A DNA stretch of 64,000 bases from Homarus americanus (GCF_018991925.1 NW_024735424.1:73501-137500), one strand, 5' to 3'; positions 43,411-55,191 are shown, counted from the stretch's first letter. Numbers and translations: made by a program. The notes: a model not told the origin generated them from the letters alone.

Positions 43411-43661
43411 GGTGGAACAAGTGGAACAAGCAAAACAGGCGGAACAGATAGAACAGATAGATCAGATAGAACAGGTAGAACAGATAGAACAGGTAGAACA
43501 GGTAGAACAGGTGGAACAGGTAGAACAGGTGGAACAGGTGGAACAAGTGGAACAAGCAAAACAGGCGGAACAGATAGAACAGATAGATCAGATAGAACAG
43601 GTAGAACAGATAGAACAGGTAGAACAGGTAGAACAGGTGGAACAGGTAGAACAGGTAGAAC
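43411..43661 (+). repeat. 9-bp minisatellite with 126-bp higher-order unit
   Basis: Base unit GTAGAACAG and variants (GTGGAACAA, CAAAACAGG, ATAGATCAG). The same ordered run of variants recurs with offset 126 bp (GTGGAACAAGCAAAACAGGC at 43421 and 43547), i.e. 14 base units. Open frames (VEQ repeats plus strand; LFYLFYL minus strand) follow from the 9-bp period. Confidence 0.95.
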
Positions 43662-43749
43662 CCTTCAATCAAACTTCATCATCACACACCTCCTTCATTC
43701 CTTTAACTACCTCACATTTATATCACACCCTTCCCACATACCACATATA

Positions 43750-43815
43750 CAACATACAACATATTCGTCTTCAAGGGATGACAACATACAACATATTCGT
43801 CTTCAAGGGATGACA
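43750..43815 (+). repeat. Short tandem duplication
   Basis: ACAACATACAACATATTCGT then CTTCAAGGGATG, about 37 bp, occurs twice in tandem with a third partial copy of the start. Confidence 0.85.
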
Positions 43816-44073
43816 GCATACAACGTAATACAACTCAATCATCTACCTTTTCGCCTTTCTTATCCATCACTTACACGGGGTCATTTATTGTAACCATCAG
43901 GGCAAGAAGCACCACACAAAAGATGGACAGGAAAGAGGAGGAAAAAAAAAGGAAAGAGTAATAAACGAGAGACGAGGAAACTATGAGGACAAAAGTGTTT
44001 TCCTCAGACTACTCATCACCTTCTCAGACAACACAGTTTCTTTTTCCTCTTCCTTGACCAGGGGAAATAATGG

Positions 44074-44078
<5 letters not shown>

Positions 44079-44140
<62 letters not shown>
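44079..44140. repeat. (GA)n microsatellite
   Basis: About 30 GA units. Confidence 0.97.
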
Positions 44141-44530
44141 CTATACAAGTCATTCAATATAGTGAAGAAGATGACAATAACAGGTGTTAGGTGAGAGAGG
44201 ATGTCTCGCCATTAAGTAATTATCGGGTAATTATCTACAGGTGATTACGGGACACGATAATACGCCACCATCAACACGCAGGTAAATATAATTAAGTGGG
44301 TCATTAGGGCCTGTCTGAGTATGTCTAATGGCTGGAAGAAAGTTTTATTTTTTTTTGAAGTTCCTTGTGTGAGTAGATGCTGTTGAAGATGACAATAATA
44401 CACATACTCTGGCGGGTACATAAAACAGTCCCATTGGCTGGATGGGTCGTTTGGGCAGTATACTGAATAGAAAATATATTTTTCGGTACATGAAGAAACC
44501 CGGCAGTGCACAAGATAACTTTCACTTCCC
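44141..44530. other. Unique sequence, no gene recognised
   Basis: Minus-strand frames at 44245-44559 are non-repetitive but unrecognised. Confidence 0.38.
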
Positions 44531-44660
44531 CCAAACTCTAAAGTTAGGTAGGTACTCATTCACAGCTGGGGGGGAGGGTGGGGGGGGGGGAACTGGGAGT
44601 GTGAGAACCAGTGACCCTTAGGGCGGGAGATGAGAGTTGTAGCCACTCTGCCAGTAAATG
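44531..44660 (-). mobile_element. tRNA-derived SINE, copy B
   Basis: On the minus strand: ACTGGCAGAGTGGCTACAAC (a good A box), CCCGCCCTAAGGGTCACTGG, then GGTTCTCACACTCCC (B-box position), a C-rich stretch that may be a local expansion, then CAGCTGTGAATGAGTACCTA and CCTAACTTTAGAG. Order and spacing match 61398-61600. Best-preserved head of the three copies. Confidence 0.8.
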
Positions 44661-44854
44661 TAAAACAAGATACTGTTCCCTGCAGGTTTCAAGCCCACAG
44701 TTAGTGTTGAAACATGAAGGTCTTGCCACCACAATCTGTGACAGGGCTCAGGGTAATATTCTCTTGTTTATAATACACACATGGTATGGTCAAGTGCTTT
44801 ATTTACTCACATAGTGCACTGGTAAATTCTCCCATACAATACTTAGCAACGTTG

Positions 44855-44932
44855 ATAGACAGGCAGGCAGATAGACAGATAGACAGATAGACAGACAGAT
44901 TGATAGATAGATAGATAAATATAGAGATAGAC
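44855..44932. repeat. (GATA/CAGA)n microsatellite
   Basis: Mixed ATAGACAG and GATA tetramers. Confidence 0.92.
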
Positions 44933-45650
44933 AGGCGTGACCTATGACCCCGTATCACCCCAGATGACGTATGACTCTAAATAGTTTACGGTCGTTTACA
45001 TAAGAAGAGAGAGCAGTGGTGAGTCAACAGCAGGTAGGGTATCTATCACCCAGACACCTTGTTAAGTAAACTGATTCATCCATGTACACATTTTCAGGAC
45101 AGCGAAAGGTGGTGAGGGTGAAGGAACGGTCCCTCGCGTCATTAATCATAATAATGTAACTTAAACAGAAGGTTGGCATTAATTTTCTGAGGCGGTAAAT
45201 AATATCCCTGTACCAATTCATGACCTCCTCACTCTCCGGGTGGCGGCTGTGTTTGTGTTGCGCTGTTTCTCTGCTTCACCAGGCGGCGGTGCTTGTATTA
45301 TCATATTTACTGTTTTTTTTCCTGTGCCTGAACATGCGGTGTTACATAACGTCATTTAAATTTTTTCCTACGTGTTTGTGTGTTGCAATATATCGCCGTC
45401 CCGACTATACTGTACCTGGTTGACTTTCTCCCTATAGAATCAAAGGTCAGGAGTTGAGATTCTAATGACCTTGATGTCCAACTGAGGTCACTGTAGGAGG
45501 GTTGTGGCAACCTGGAGGTCAAGGCCTGTTATTGAACGATACTTGAGAATCTCCCGGGGCTTACTCCTGCCCAGGTAATTAATTAAGAGTTCTGTATTCG
45601 CACGCACGCGCCTATGTGTTTATCAGTAAATGTATATATGGGACTCAGTT
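44933..45650. other. Unique sequence, no gene recognised
   Basis: A hydrophobic 67-codon plus frame (45220-45423) has no recognisable start context; not called. Confidence 0.38.
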
Positions 45651-45653
45651 CAC

Positions 45654-45700
<47 letters not shown>
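45654..45700. repeat. (CA)n microsatellite
   Basis: About 22 units. Confidence 0.97.
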
Positions 45701-45930
45701 CCCCTCACTCCTGCTACTGTCAACACAATCATCCTCAGTGTCCAACTTTTCTTGCTGTTGCTAAATCACTGTATACTGTACATCCGGGCAATTAACCACC
45801 AACAACAAACACACATACATTTACACCAATGAATCCACCCCCCCCCTCCCCACACACACACGTGACTTTGAAAAAAAAAACAGACTCACTGACCACAGAA
45901 AAATATAGATACGTGTGATCGAAGTTTTTA

Positions 45931-45942
45931 TTATTATTATTA

Positions 45943-46003
<61 letters not shown>
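45931..46003. repeat. (ATT)n and (GT)n microsatellites
   Basis: Short (ATT)n at 45930-45943, then (GT)n of about 29 units. Confidence 0.97.
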
Positions 46004-46005
<2 letters not shown>

Positions 46006-46303
46006 GTCGAGTGACTCTTATGTGCACATGAACATCTTACTCACAGGACATAAGGGTTAAAACATCGTCACCACTCGTAAATAAAAGACACTAACTTCTC
46101 CTTGTTACCATTACTTCAGGACATGAGTTATAGTACATCCAGTCTTGCTGAAATAGACTGAAATATACATCATAAATATATAGATAATGTCCTCTTGGCA
46201 ACGAAAAATATCACTCGTTTTTTTGTATATCTTTTTTAGTGTGTGATTCGAGTTATTGATGGTATTGTGTTTTGTTATTATTTTCATGAGCAATAATGAG
46301 TCA

Positions 46304-46486
46304 ATAACCAATCAATCAATCAATAAATAAATAAATAAATAAATAAAATAATCAATCAATTAATCAATCAAATCAATCAATCAATCAATCAATCAGATAA
46401 TCAATCAATCAATCAATCAAATAATCAATCAATCAAATAATTGATCAAATAATCAAATAATCAATCAATCAATCAATCAATCAATG
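46304..46486 (+). repeat. (AATC)n / (AAAT)n tetranucleotide array
   Basis: AATCAATC with AAATAAAT and AATAATC blocks; degenerate phase changes throughout. Confidence 0.95.
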
Positions 46487-47168
46487 TGTCATATTCATAT
46501 CTGAGGGTTGGCGACCACCTCCCACCACTCATTTTATTTTCCCTGGTCTGTCCACCAAACTTCGCATTTCTTCTTTTTCATTTCATTCATCCTTGCTAGT
46601 CTTTACCTCCCAATTATCACCTTTAATCTTACCTCTTAATACGTATGTGTATGGATTAATTGTATATATGTATTTTAGATGGATATTAATACGGCTTGGC
46701 TATATGCTTATACACTTCACCTATGGGTATTTCTCATGGTGAATACAGGATATAGTTTTCATATATTCTTTAGCTCATATGTGGATGATGTGTACGTAAT
46801 GTGTATTTTAGTTCATAATTTCTATTTGAGTTATATATTTATTTCCATATATGTAGAGAGCTAGAAAAAGAATGACAGACAGACAGAGAGTCAGACAGAC
46901 AGACAGAAATTTACGCACATGTTTTATTGTTATAATTAAATACCTTGCCTGTATACTCTGTCTACAACCTGGAGTGTTTTTTAAAGTCGCTTGATATGAT
47001 GAGATGAAATTACACGGTTGAAAAAACAAACAAAAAAACAACAACATAAAGATTAAACACAATAAACCTGGAGATGAGTTGTTGTTTACCTGACCCGGAA
47101 CTCAACCTTGGATGTTAAATATAAATCAGGGTTTGATAATGTTATGTTATGTTAGAGATAAGATAAGT
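46487..47168. other. Unique AT-rich sequence, no gene recognised
   Basis: A short (CAGA)n at 46873-46906. No other structure. Confidence 0.42.
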
Positions 47169-47262
47169 TAGATTTGGTTTGGTTTGGTTTGGTTTGGTTT
47201 GGTTAGGTTAGGTTAGGTTAGGTTAGGGTAGGTTAGGTTAGGTTAGGTTAGGTTAGAAGTTA
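47169..47262 (+). repeat. (GGTTT)n passing into (TTAGG)n
   Basis: Five GGTTT units at 47176-47200 followed by TTAGG units. Confidence 0.94.
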
Positions 47263-47568
47263 AGTGAGTTAGTTATAGTTATATTAAGGTTTAAGAGTCC
47301 CAACAAAGACTTACGACAACATCTGTTCCGGACTTTAAGACAACAGACCTAACTTAACCTAACCTAACAGTGGCTAAAATGGTGTCGGTATTATATTAAA
47401 ACTCAATGTTAACCAAATACCATCACATCCCCTCCCCCCCTATATTCTCCTTATAGGTATGAGTCTTATGCACTAAAGACGGTCGTAAGAGGGAAGAGGA
47501 AGCTGCGTATCGTACCTTGTTGACCTATTGTTACGTTCTGCACGATAGAGAATTGATGTCCTGATATA

Positions 47569-47573
<5 letters not shown>

Positions 47574-47607
<34 letters not shown>
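47574..47607. repeat. (GT)n microsatellite
   Basis: About 16 units. Confidence 0.97.
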
Positions 47608-47608
<1 letters not shown>

Positions 47609-47787
47609 ATTGACCTATAATAACCCTGGGTGTAATTAAGTCCTTGTTGATGAGTATAAATGTTGAGTTTTAGGGGGAAAGGCTTTAATGCAAATGGTAG
47701 TTCATTATTGGGGGAATTAGCCGACGACACGGAGCGATAAATAGGTACAAATCCTTATGCATATCTCTCTAGGGGACAGTATGTTTA

Positions 47788-48600
47788 TCTCACTAGTCTT
47801 ATAGGTCACCACCACTCTCTGATCTCACTAGTATCACAGGTCAACACCATTCTCTGATCTCACTAGTATCACAGGTCAACACCATTCTCTGATCTCACTT
47901 GTATCACAGGTCACCACCATTCTCTGATCTCACTAGTATCACAAGTCAACACCATTCTCTGATCTCACTAGTATCACAGGTCACCACCATTCTCTGATAT
48001 CACTAGTATCACAGGTCAACACCATTCTCTGATCTCACTAGTATCACAGGTCAACACCACTCTCTGATCTCACTAGTATCACAGGTCACCACCACTCTCT
48101 GATATCACTAATATCACAGGTCAACACCATTCTTTGATCTCACTAGTATCACAGGTCACCACCATTCTTTGATCTCACTAGTATCACAGGTCAACACCAC
48201 TCTCTGATCTCACTAGTATCACAGGTCAACACCATTCTCTGATATCACTAGTATCACAGGTCAAAACCATTCTCTGATATCACTAGTATCACAGGTCAAA
48301 ACCATTCTCTGATATCACTAGTATCACAGGTCAACACCATTCTCTGATATCACTAGTATCACAGGTCACCACCATTCTCTGATCTCACTAGTATTACAGG
48401 TCAGCACCATTCTCTGATCTCACTAGTATTACAGGTCAACACCATTCTCTGATCTCACTAGTATCACAGGTCACCACCACTCTCTGATATCACTAGTATC
48501 ACAGGTCACCACCATTCTCTGATATCACTAGTATCACAGGTCACCACCACTCTCTGATATCACTAGTATCACAGGTCACCACTTTGACCTCATCAATATC
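47788..48600 (+). repeat. 35-bp minisatellite, about 23 units
   Basis: Core GATCTCACTAGTATCACAGG followed by TCAACACCATTCTCT, period 35, with a GATATC version of the first word in many units and CAA/CCA alternation. AGGTCA recurs about 22 times at fixed spacing. Non-coding. Confidence 0.97.
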
Positions 48601-48783
48601 AGGTCAGGTAGTTAAGAAAAGTCTCCCTCATGTGTGTTTGTCAAGCGGAACATTACACTATGATAGGTTACTATATATTTTTTACTATTTATCTTTAAAC
48701 TAGAATAATTACACAGAAAATTGCTAATATATCGCTAGTTTAGGATAGATTATTGTTTTGTTTAAATTTGGTAATTTGATGTT

Positions 48784-48785
<2 letters not shown>

Positions 48786-48836
<51 letters not shown>
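48786..48836. repeat. (GA)n microsatellite
   Basis: About 25 GA units. Confidence 0.97.
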
Positions 48837-48838
<2 letters not shown>

Positions 48839-49051
48839 GCAGTCGATCATACCACCAAGGCGACGGGCAGTATGTATAATATAGACAAGATCATACAGTC
48901 ATACACACGCTTACTATACCATAATCCCACGTGAGAACTTACCTCTGATTCATACCGGCTTAATAAGGCTTAATACTCGTCTATCACAGTGAATATGTAG
49001 AAGGGTAATGATAATAAGAAATACACTATTTTTATCATTTATTATGGAGCG

Positions 49052-49320
49052 TGGATGTTTATTTCGGTGGATGTGGATGTGGATGGCTGTAGATTTGGAT
49101 GTTGGTGTCTGTGGATGTGGATGTTGGTGTCTGTGAATGTGAATGTTGGGGGTCTGTGGATATTGGTGTCTGTGGATGTGGATATTGATGTCTGTGGATG
49201 TGGATGTTGGTGTCTGTGAATGTGGATGTTGGTGTCTGTGGATGTGGATGTTAGTGTGTGTGGTTCTGGATGGGGGTCTAGATATTGGTGTCTGTGGATG
49301 TGGATATTGTCTGGGGCTGT
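49052..49320 (+). repeat. GGATGTTGGTGTCTGTG minisatellite (about 24 bp)
   Basis: Roughly nine degenerate units of TGTGGATGTGGATGTTGGTG / TCTG. Open frames on both strands (Cys/Trp-rich, His/Pro-rich) are repeat translations. Confidence 0.92.
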
Positions 49321-49489
49321 GGTAGGAAGTGGTGAGGTGAATGACTACTTCAGTAACAAGGGAACTTAAAGCCACCAGCACTATCGATCGACAGTATTGT
49401 AAAAGTCAGCCTATTGGTTTTAAACTCTACAATTTCTTTTATTTTTTTTTTACACGGACAAAAGTGATGTGTGTTATAACTCATCTCAA

Positions 49490-49785
49490 CATTCACACTC
49501 ACACGCTCATTCTATCTTCTTTTCTTCCTCACACTCTCTCACAACATCTTCTCCTATCCTCTCACGATGTTTTCTCTTCTTATCACACTTTCACAACATC
49601 CTCCCCCCTCTCCCCCTCTTATCATCAACCCCCCCACCCCCTCTTTCATTAGCATATTTCCTCTTCCTAATTTCCTCTCTTTCTATGTCTTCTCACGGCA
49701 CCTCTCTCTCTCTCTACGCTTCTCTTTACCTATCGTCATGCGTTTCTCTCTATCACCATACGCTTCTCTCTATCACCATACTCCA
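49490..49785. repeat. Pyrimidine-rich low-complexity tract
   Basis: TCTTCTCCTATCCTCTCAC-type text. CTCTATCACCATACGCTTCT is duplicated at 49747-49785. Confidence 0.75.
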
Positions 49786-50260
49786 GTTACGCACAGAAGG
49801 AGTAAGCATCCTACTGAGAATGGATTAGTATGCTCTTATATAATACTTATTGACCGTGCCATAAGTCTTAACACACACGTAACACGCCATAGCACCCTGT
49901 TATACTGCTTATACTAAAATATATCACCTTACTAGCTGTACATAATATAGTCATCCACTGATCTTAAATAACCTAACTTACCCATCTGAAATATTATATA
50001 CAAATCAATTCATATAACACTACATTTCATATAATATATCTCACCTTATATAGCCACTTACAGTATTAGGGATAATGTAATTTACCTAATATGTCAACTT
50101 GCTATACTAGATAGGATGGATTTTACCTAATATACCTCCATGTCGTATTGTAAACAAATTAATGTAATTAATATGTCCCTTTGCCATATTATAATCAACC
50201 AACTTAACCTAATATACCCAGTGCTATGTTACAACCAACAGACTATCTTAAACGTGTCTG
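49786..50260. other. Unique AT-rich sequence, no gene recognised
   Basis: Loose recurrence of ACCTAATAT words; otherwise nothing. Confidence 0.4.
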
Positions 50261-50275
50261 TACCAGTGTTTATCA

Positions 50276-50790
50276 AGTTCATCACTTTCTTCATGGTCTT
50301 CATCACTTTCTTCATGGCCTTCATCACTTTCTTCATGGTCTTCATCACTTTCTTCATGGCCTTCATCACTTTCTTCATGGCCTTCACCACTTTCTTCATG
50401 GTCTTCATCACTTTCTTCATGGCCTTCATCACTTTCTTCATGGCCTTCATCACTTTCTTCATGGCCTTCATCACTTTCTTCATGGCCTTCATCACTTTCT
50501 TCATGGCCTTCATCACTTTCTTCATGGCCTTCATCATTTTCTTCATGGCCTTCATCACTTTCTTCATGGTCTTCATCACTTTCTTCATGGTCTTCATCAC
50601 TTTCTTCATGGCCTTCATCACTTTCTTCATGGCCTTCATCACTTTCTTCATGGCCTTCATCACTTTCTTCATGGCCTTCATCACTTTCTTCATGGCCTTC
50701 ATCACTTTCTTCATGGCCTTCATCATTTTCTTCATGGCCTTCATCACTTTCTTCATGGTCTTCATCATTTTCTTCATGGTTTTCTTCATC
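50276..50790 (+). repeat. 21-bp minisatellite, about 24 units
   Basis: Core ATCACTTTCTTCATGGCCTT plus C (GTC in some units). Period 21 is a multiple of three, so three frames stay open: FITFFMA repeats and HHFLHGL repeats on plus, MKKVMKA repeats on minus. The minus frame continues through neighbouring repeats to give 405 codons (50229-51446), the longest in the window. Confidence 0.97.
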
Positions 50791-51021
50791 GTAGGGGGGA
50801 AAAAATGAGGGAATTTTCTTAGCGTGGAAAATAATGGAAAACAGTGCGGCAGCCCCACAGTGAACGAGCCTTGAATCAGAATTTCATGAGCAGGTGGAAG
50901 AGGTACATTTTGTTTTCCCAGTCGAGGCGACGAGTGGATTAATATCCATGAAGAGGATGGAGAAACATAATACCCAGATGCTACTGGGGAAAAAATCAGG
51001 AGGTTGAGGGAAGCTGAAGAA

Positions 51022-51200
51022 AAATATCCAGAGGTTTTAAGAAAGTATCCAGGAGTTGAAGTAAATATCCAGGAGTTGAAGTAAATATCCAGGAGCCTGA
51101 ACAAAATATCCAGGAGTTGAAGTAAATATCCAGGAGTTGAAGTAAATATCCAGGAGCCTGAACAAAATATCCAGGAGTTGAAGTAAATATCCAGGGACTT
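51022..51200 (+). repeat. 20-bp minisatellite with about 61-bp higher-order unit
   Basis: Units ATATCCAGGAGTTGAAGTAA, alternating with ATATCCAGGAGCCTGAACAA at 51083 and 51144. Confidence 0.94.
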
Positions 51201-51339
51201 AATCATATATCCACTGGTAGACTTTACTAAGAAAATATCCATGGAAAAATGAACAAGGATAAAGAAGGTTACTGCTAACACATAAAAGACTGGATTAATA
51301 TTTTGAGTCGTAAACAAGTGCTGTGTTGTTTTTAGAGTC

Positions 51340-51342
<3 letters not shown>

Positions 51343-51378
<36 letters not shown>
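51343..51378. repeat. (GA)n microsatellite
   Basis: About 18 GA units. Confidence 0.97.
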
Positions 51379-51380
<2 letters not shown>

Positions 51381-51588
51381 TAATGATACAAACATGACGA
51401 TCTGGTCGACTAAAGCGAGTAAACAAGATCCAACACGTCCCAACATGTTGACGAGAAAGAGAGGTCAATCTGGGTCACTCGAGAAGACGATGGATAAAAT
51501 GTTCACTTTATTAGGAAATTCTTATTAATTTTCGGGTCACCTTGAATAAATAGAGACATCTTTATTTTATTTTACCTGATGATTAAAC

Positions 51589-51665
51589 ACCCTAACCTAA
51601 CCTAACCTAACCTTACCTAACCTAACCTAACCTAACCTAAACTAACCTAACCTAACCTAACCTAT
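51589..51665 (-). repeat. (CCTAA)n block
   Basis: About 15 pentamers with two variants. Confidence 0.95.
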
Positions 51666-51779
51666 TGTAACAAAAGAGGAACGTCATTATAATTCTTGTA
51701 ATTAGTTACGTGTTTAATATAACCAGATCAAGAAAGTCTGAACTGATCTCTAGTAACTTTAGTTTATCATCAGTAGGCA

Positions 51780-52160
51780 AAAGAGTGTTACACTAAGTGT
51801 TATACAAAGTTTGCCAACAGGCGTGGGTGAATCTGTTGATCTTCGCATTTCTTGGAGTTTAGGATCATATTGTATTAGTTTACTTTTCAAGCTTTGGCAA
51901 GAGTGAGTTAAGTATTTATGCTAAAGTTTGGAATAATATTTGTAATTCGGTAATGATATGATTGTCTATATGTGGAAGTTATGATTTTTTGGGGAAACTC
52001 TCTGATCAAAATTGAAAATAGAACGGGTCCCAGTAAGGTTCCTTGAGGCATCCCAGAAGTGGTGGTATTTTTTGTTTGGTGAGGGATTGTGGTATTTAAC
52101 CTCTGATGGTGACCTGAGAGAACATTCTTAATATAAACGGAGACATTAATGAACAACACT
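51780..52160 (-). mobile_element. LINE relic (reverse transcriptase fragment)
   Basis: On the minus strand: RLNTTIPHQTKNTTTSGMPQ-GTLLGPVLFSIL is the region around the RT P-Q-G motif. Downstream, NMILNSKKCEDQQIHPRL matches the segment after the catalytic box in Jockey-like elements (N-x-LN-x-KKCE). The Y/F-x-DD box between them is not recognisable, so the copy is dead. About 130 codons are left of an element of several kilobases. Confidence 0.78.
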
Positions 52161-52184
52161 CTAGCTTATATAGTTCCTGGGGGG

Positions 52185-52734
52185 GGGGTGATGATATGGT
52201 CTACAACTCTACATAATTCAATAAAATGTTATATACAAGCAAGAAGGAGTAAAATATAGACCAAAAAAGGTGTTCTGTTAACTTGGACGTTACCCAGGTA
52301 TTGTGTGATATTTTCCAGAGGCGATCCAGCACCAATAATGTTTTTACCAAAGTCAAAGGTCAGGGTTATGGCAGCTTGTGTTACTTTCTGTCTGTGTCTC
52401 TGTCTTTGCTTTGTCTGTTCTGTCTCTGTTCTGTCTTTCTTAATAGCAATCACCGTGTTTAGACTTGACTATATGCATTTTATAACATAAATTCATACTT
52501 TAGGGGTCAATATCCTATCTTTATTCGGTAATTTGGAGGAGGTGTCAGGCAACAACTAGACTGACGAACCTGCGACAACAACTGCTACTGCCAACGGGGA
52601 CAAGACCTGGCCGGATAAGAATTTTTCTCACACGTAAACTTGAAGCCATCATATTTTTTTTCTTCTGTTATTACTACTTCGGACAATTTTATTATTGGAA
52701 GAATTTTTTTTTCTCATTTTATTTCTTTATCCTC

Positions 52735-52736
<2 letters not shown>
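52185..52736. other. Unique sequence, no gene recognised
   Basis: Overlapping frames on both strands at 52229-52490 include a CTGTCTCTGT low-complexity part; not called. Confidence 0.4.

Positions 52737-52814
<78 letters not shown>
52737..52814. repeat. (CT)n microsatellite
   Basis: About 38 TC units. Confidence 0.97.
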
Positions 52815-52815
<1 letters not shown>

Positions 52816-52989
52816 CCAACACCAGGTAAGAAATAAGACCAGGTGACAGGTAAAGAAGTCAGTTCATATGGGGATGTCGAGGTCCCACCTGTCATTACGA
52901 GACAGGTAAGACCATCCACCACACTCTTCTGTACTGTGAAACGAGACAATGAATCCCTGGACGACAATGCTGTAGGGCTCCTAAAGATG

Positions 52990-53042
52990 TACTCAGCAAG
53001 AGGCACTCAGTAAAAGGGACTCAGTAAAAGGCACTCAGTAAG
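52990..53042 (+). repeat. Short tandem repeat GCACTCAGTAAAAGG
   Basis: Three to four units of 14-15 bp. Confidence 0.85.
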
Positions 53043-53725
53043 CGGATGGGACTCCTTAATTGTTCGTGTGATGTCTTTGCACTAAGAATACCCTCTCAGT
53101 AAAACCTCCTACACAATATAGTTTCTTTGGTCTGGTGCTATTTCCAACATCTTGAGCACAAAACCTTGAAGAATGAAACAAGACCAAGAGGAGGAAAAAC
53201 TAAAGAGCAGTTTTTACCCACTGGGCTATATATAGTTCACGGGTGATTGACACTGAGGAGTTTCTTGGCCGTTGGTGTCGTTGACCTGTGTGTAGCAGCT
53301 GACTGTGAAGAAAATAACTGTAAAAATAATGATTAGGAGTCGCTTTAATCATAGTAGTTAATTGATTAGCATTTTCTAAGCCTGTTGATTGGCTAATTAA
53401 CCTAACATGGGAACGAGAAGGTGTGGATGGGTCATCTACTTTACACAGTGACATACAGGTACTCTGAAGAACGAGGTTTTATTATGTAAAATTAATGCAC
53501 ATGTGGTTAAAATATTTATTAGTATTTATTGATAGATGTTAACTCATTGTTGTGGCCTTTTTCTCCTCCTCGGGATAGTTATAGTGAATACTGGATGATA
53601 TAGTTAAGGGTTCATTATTATTAAAGACCACTTATATTTGACCCCTTTACTGTTATGGTCCAGGTTAAGTCTAAAGACCATTAGGGATATGGCTCATTAG
53701 TACCGGGTCCCAATCCTGGTAAATA
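53043..53725. other. Unique sequence, no gene recognised
   Basis: No coding or transposon motifs seen. Confidence 0.42.
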
Positions 53726-53726
53726 A

Positions 53727-53972
53727 GTTAGGTTAGGTTAGGTTAGGTTAGGTTGGGTTAGGTTTAAATATATTTTGTTATGTTAAGTTAGGTTGTTATG
53801 GTATGAAGTGTTACATTATGTTATCTAATGCTATGCTATGTTATGTTAACTTAGGTCATGCAAGGTTATGTTAGGTTAGGTTAACTTAAGTCATTTTACG
53901 TTAGGTTAGATTAGCCTAGTTTAGCTTAGGTTATGTTGGGTAGTTGTGTTAGATAAGGTTAGGTTAGGTTAG
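53727..53972 (+). repeat. TTAGG-derived field
   Basis: TTAGG pentamers degrading to TTATG/TTAAC variants. Confidence 0.88.
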
Positions 53973-54690
53973 GCTATCTTCCTCCAGGTATGAGACGGTC
54001 ATGTCTGACTGGCTCTCAAACACTCAACTTTGATACGTAGTTTTAAAAGCTATATTTTTTTTTTTACCTTCAGGCTAGGTAGACTAAAATTAATTATTCA
54101 GGAAATAAATCTTAAACTCTCACACAGAAAAAATAAAATTAAAGGTAAAAATATCATGTTAATGTTAATATAGTTCTCACATTAACATATATGATCTCTA
54201 TTGAAAAGGTAAAATTAATTAGAATGAAAATAAAAGAACAAAATCACCCTCAGGGGACATTAAAAACCTAATTACTTTCAAGAAAAAAATAACTCGATAA
54301 AAATCCCTAAAAAAATAGAACAAATCTTACAGCAAAGTATATAATATTTTTATGTTTTCGTGATTAAAAAAAATCTATTGAATTTCTGAATTACCTGAAC
54401 AAAAATAATATAACAATTTCTCTCTTACAAAACAAAAAAAACTTGGAATTTTATCTCAGTTTGTTATTGTTTATGTAACTTTTGCTTTTTATATCATTTA
54501 TCGGGTATTCTTATCTACTGTTATTCATTTTCTTGCCTATTCTTTTCTTCGGGTCCACCTAATGCTTAGTGTACAAGAGAACGGAAGTAATGTATTTTAT
54601 AAGGTAAAGTTTTGTAATTACTTGAAGGTAATTGTAGATAGTTGTTGTTTAGTGTTATCTTTGTGTTTATTATCGAGTTGGTAACGTTAT
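53973..54690. other. AT-rich sequence, no gene recognised
   Basis: A and T runs (54050-54065, 54365-54440). Confidence 0.45.
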
Positions 54691-54694
54691 CAGC

Positions 54695-54880
54695 CTACCA
54701 GTATCAACAACAATTACCACCATTAACAAGTACCATCATTGAATACTATCAACAACAACTATCTACCACCAACATTATCTATCACCATTAGCAACTGCCA
54801 CCATCGAACACTACCACCATCTACAAAACCACCACCGAATACTACTACTATCACAAACTACCACCATCTAAAGTTACTAC
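54695..54880. repeat. Degenerate ACCACCAT/CAACAACT repeat
   Basis: Loose triplet-like text ACTATCAACAACAACTATC and ACCACCATCTA. Confidence 0.7.
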
Positions 54881-55017
54881 TATTGGTCAGATTAAGCCAG
54901 GTTAAATCTAGGTAAATTGAGGTTTAGTTCGACTGAATTAATTTAGTATTGGTTACATCAAGTTAGGTCAGGTTAGGTTACTTTAGATTAAGTTAAGTTA
55001 CTACGATGAATCAGGTT

Positions 55018-55098
55018 GCATTAGGTTAAGTTAGGTTAGGTTAGGTTAGGTTAGGTTAGGTTAGGTTAGGTTAGGTTAGGTTAGGTTAGGTTAGGTTA
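55018..55098 (+). repeat. Longest pure (TTAGG)n block
   Basis: About 13 uninterrupted TTAGG units (55031-55097) preceded by TTAGG-like text from 54955. Confidence 0.97.
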
Positions 55099-55134
55099 CA
55101 ATATTCGGTGATGATTATGCATAATTATGAAGAG

Positions 55135-55136
<2 letters not shown>

Positions 55137-55189
<53 letters not shown>
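55137..55189. repeat. (CT)n microsatellite
   Basis: About 25 TC units, CT-rich to 55262. Confidence 0.97.

Positions 55190-55191
<2 letters not shown>

Noticed and set aside
45220..45423. 67-codon hydrophobic Cys-rich frame
   Set aside because: No start context, no splice signals, T-rich composition explains hydrophobicity.
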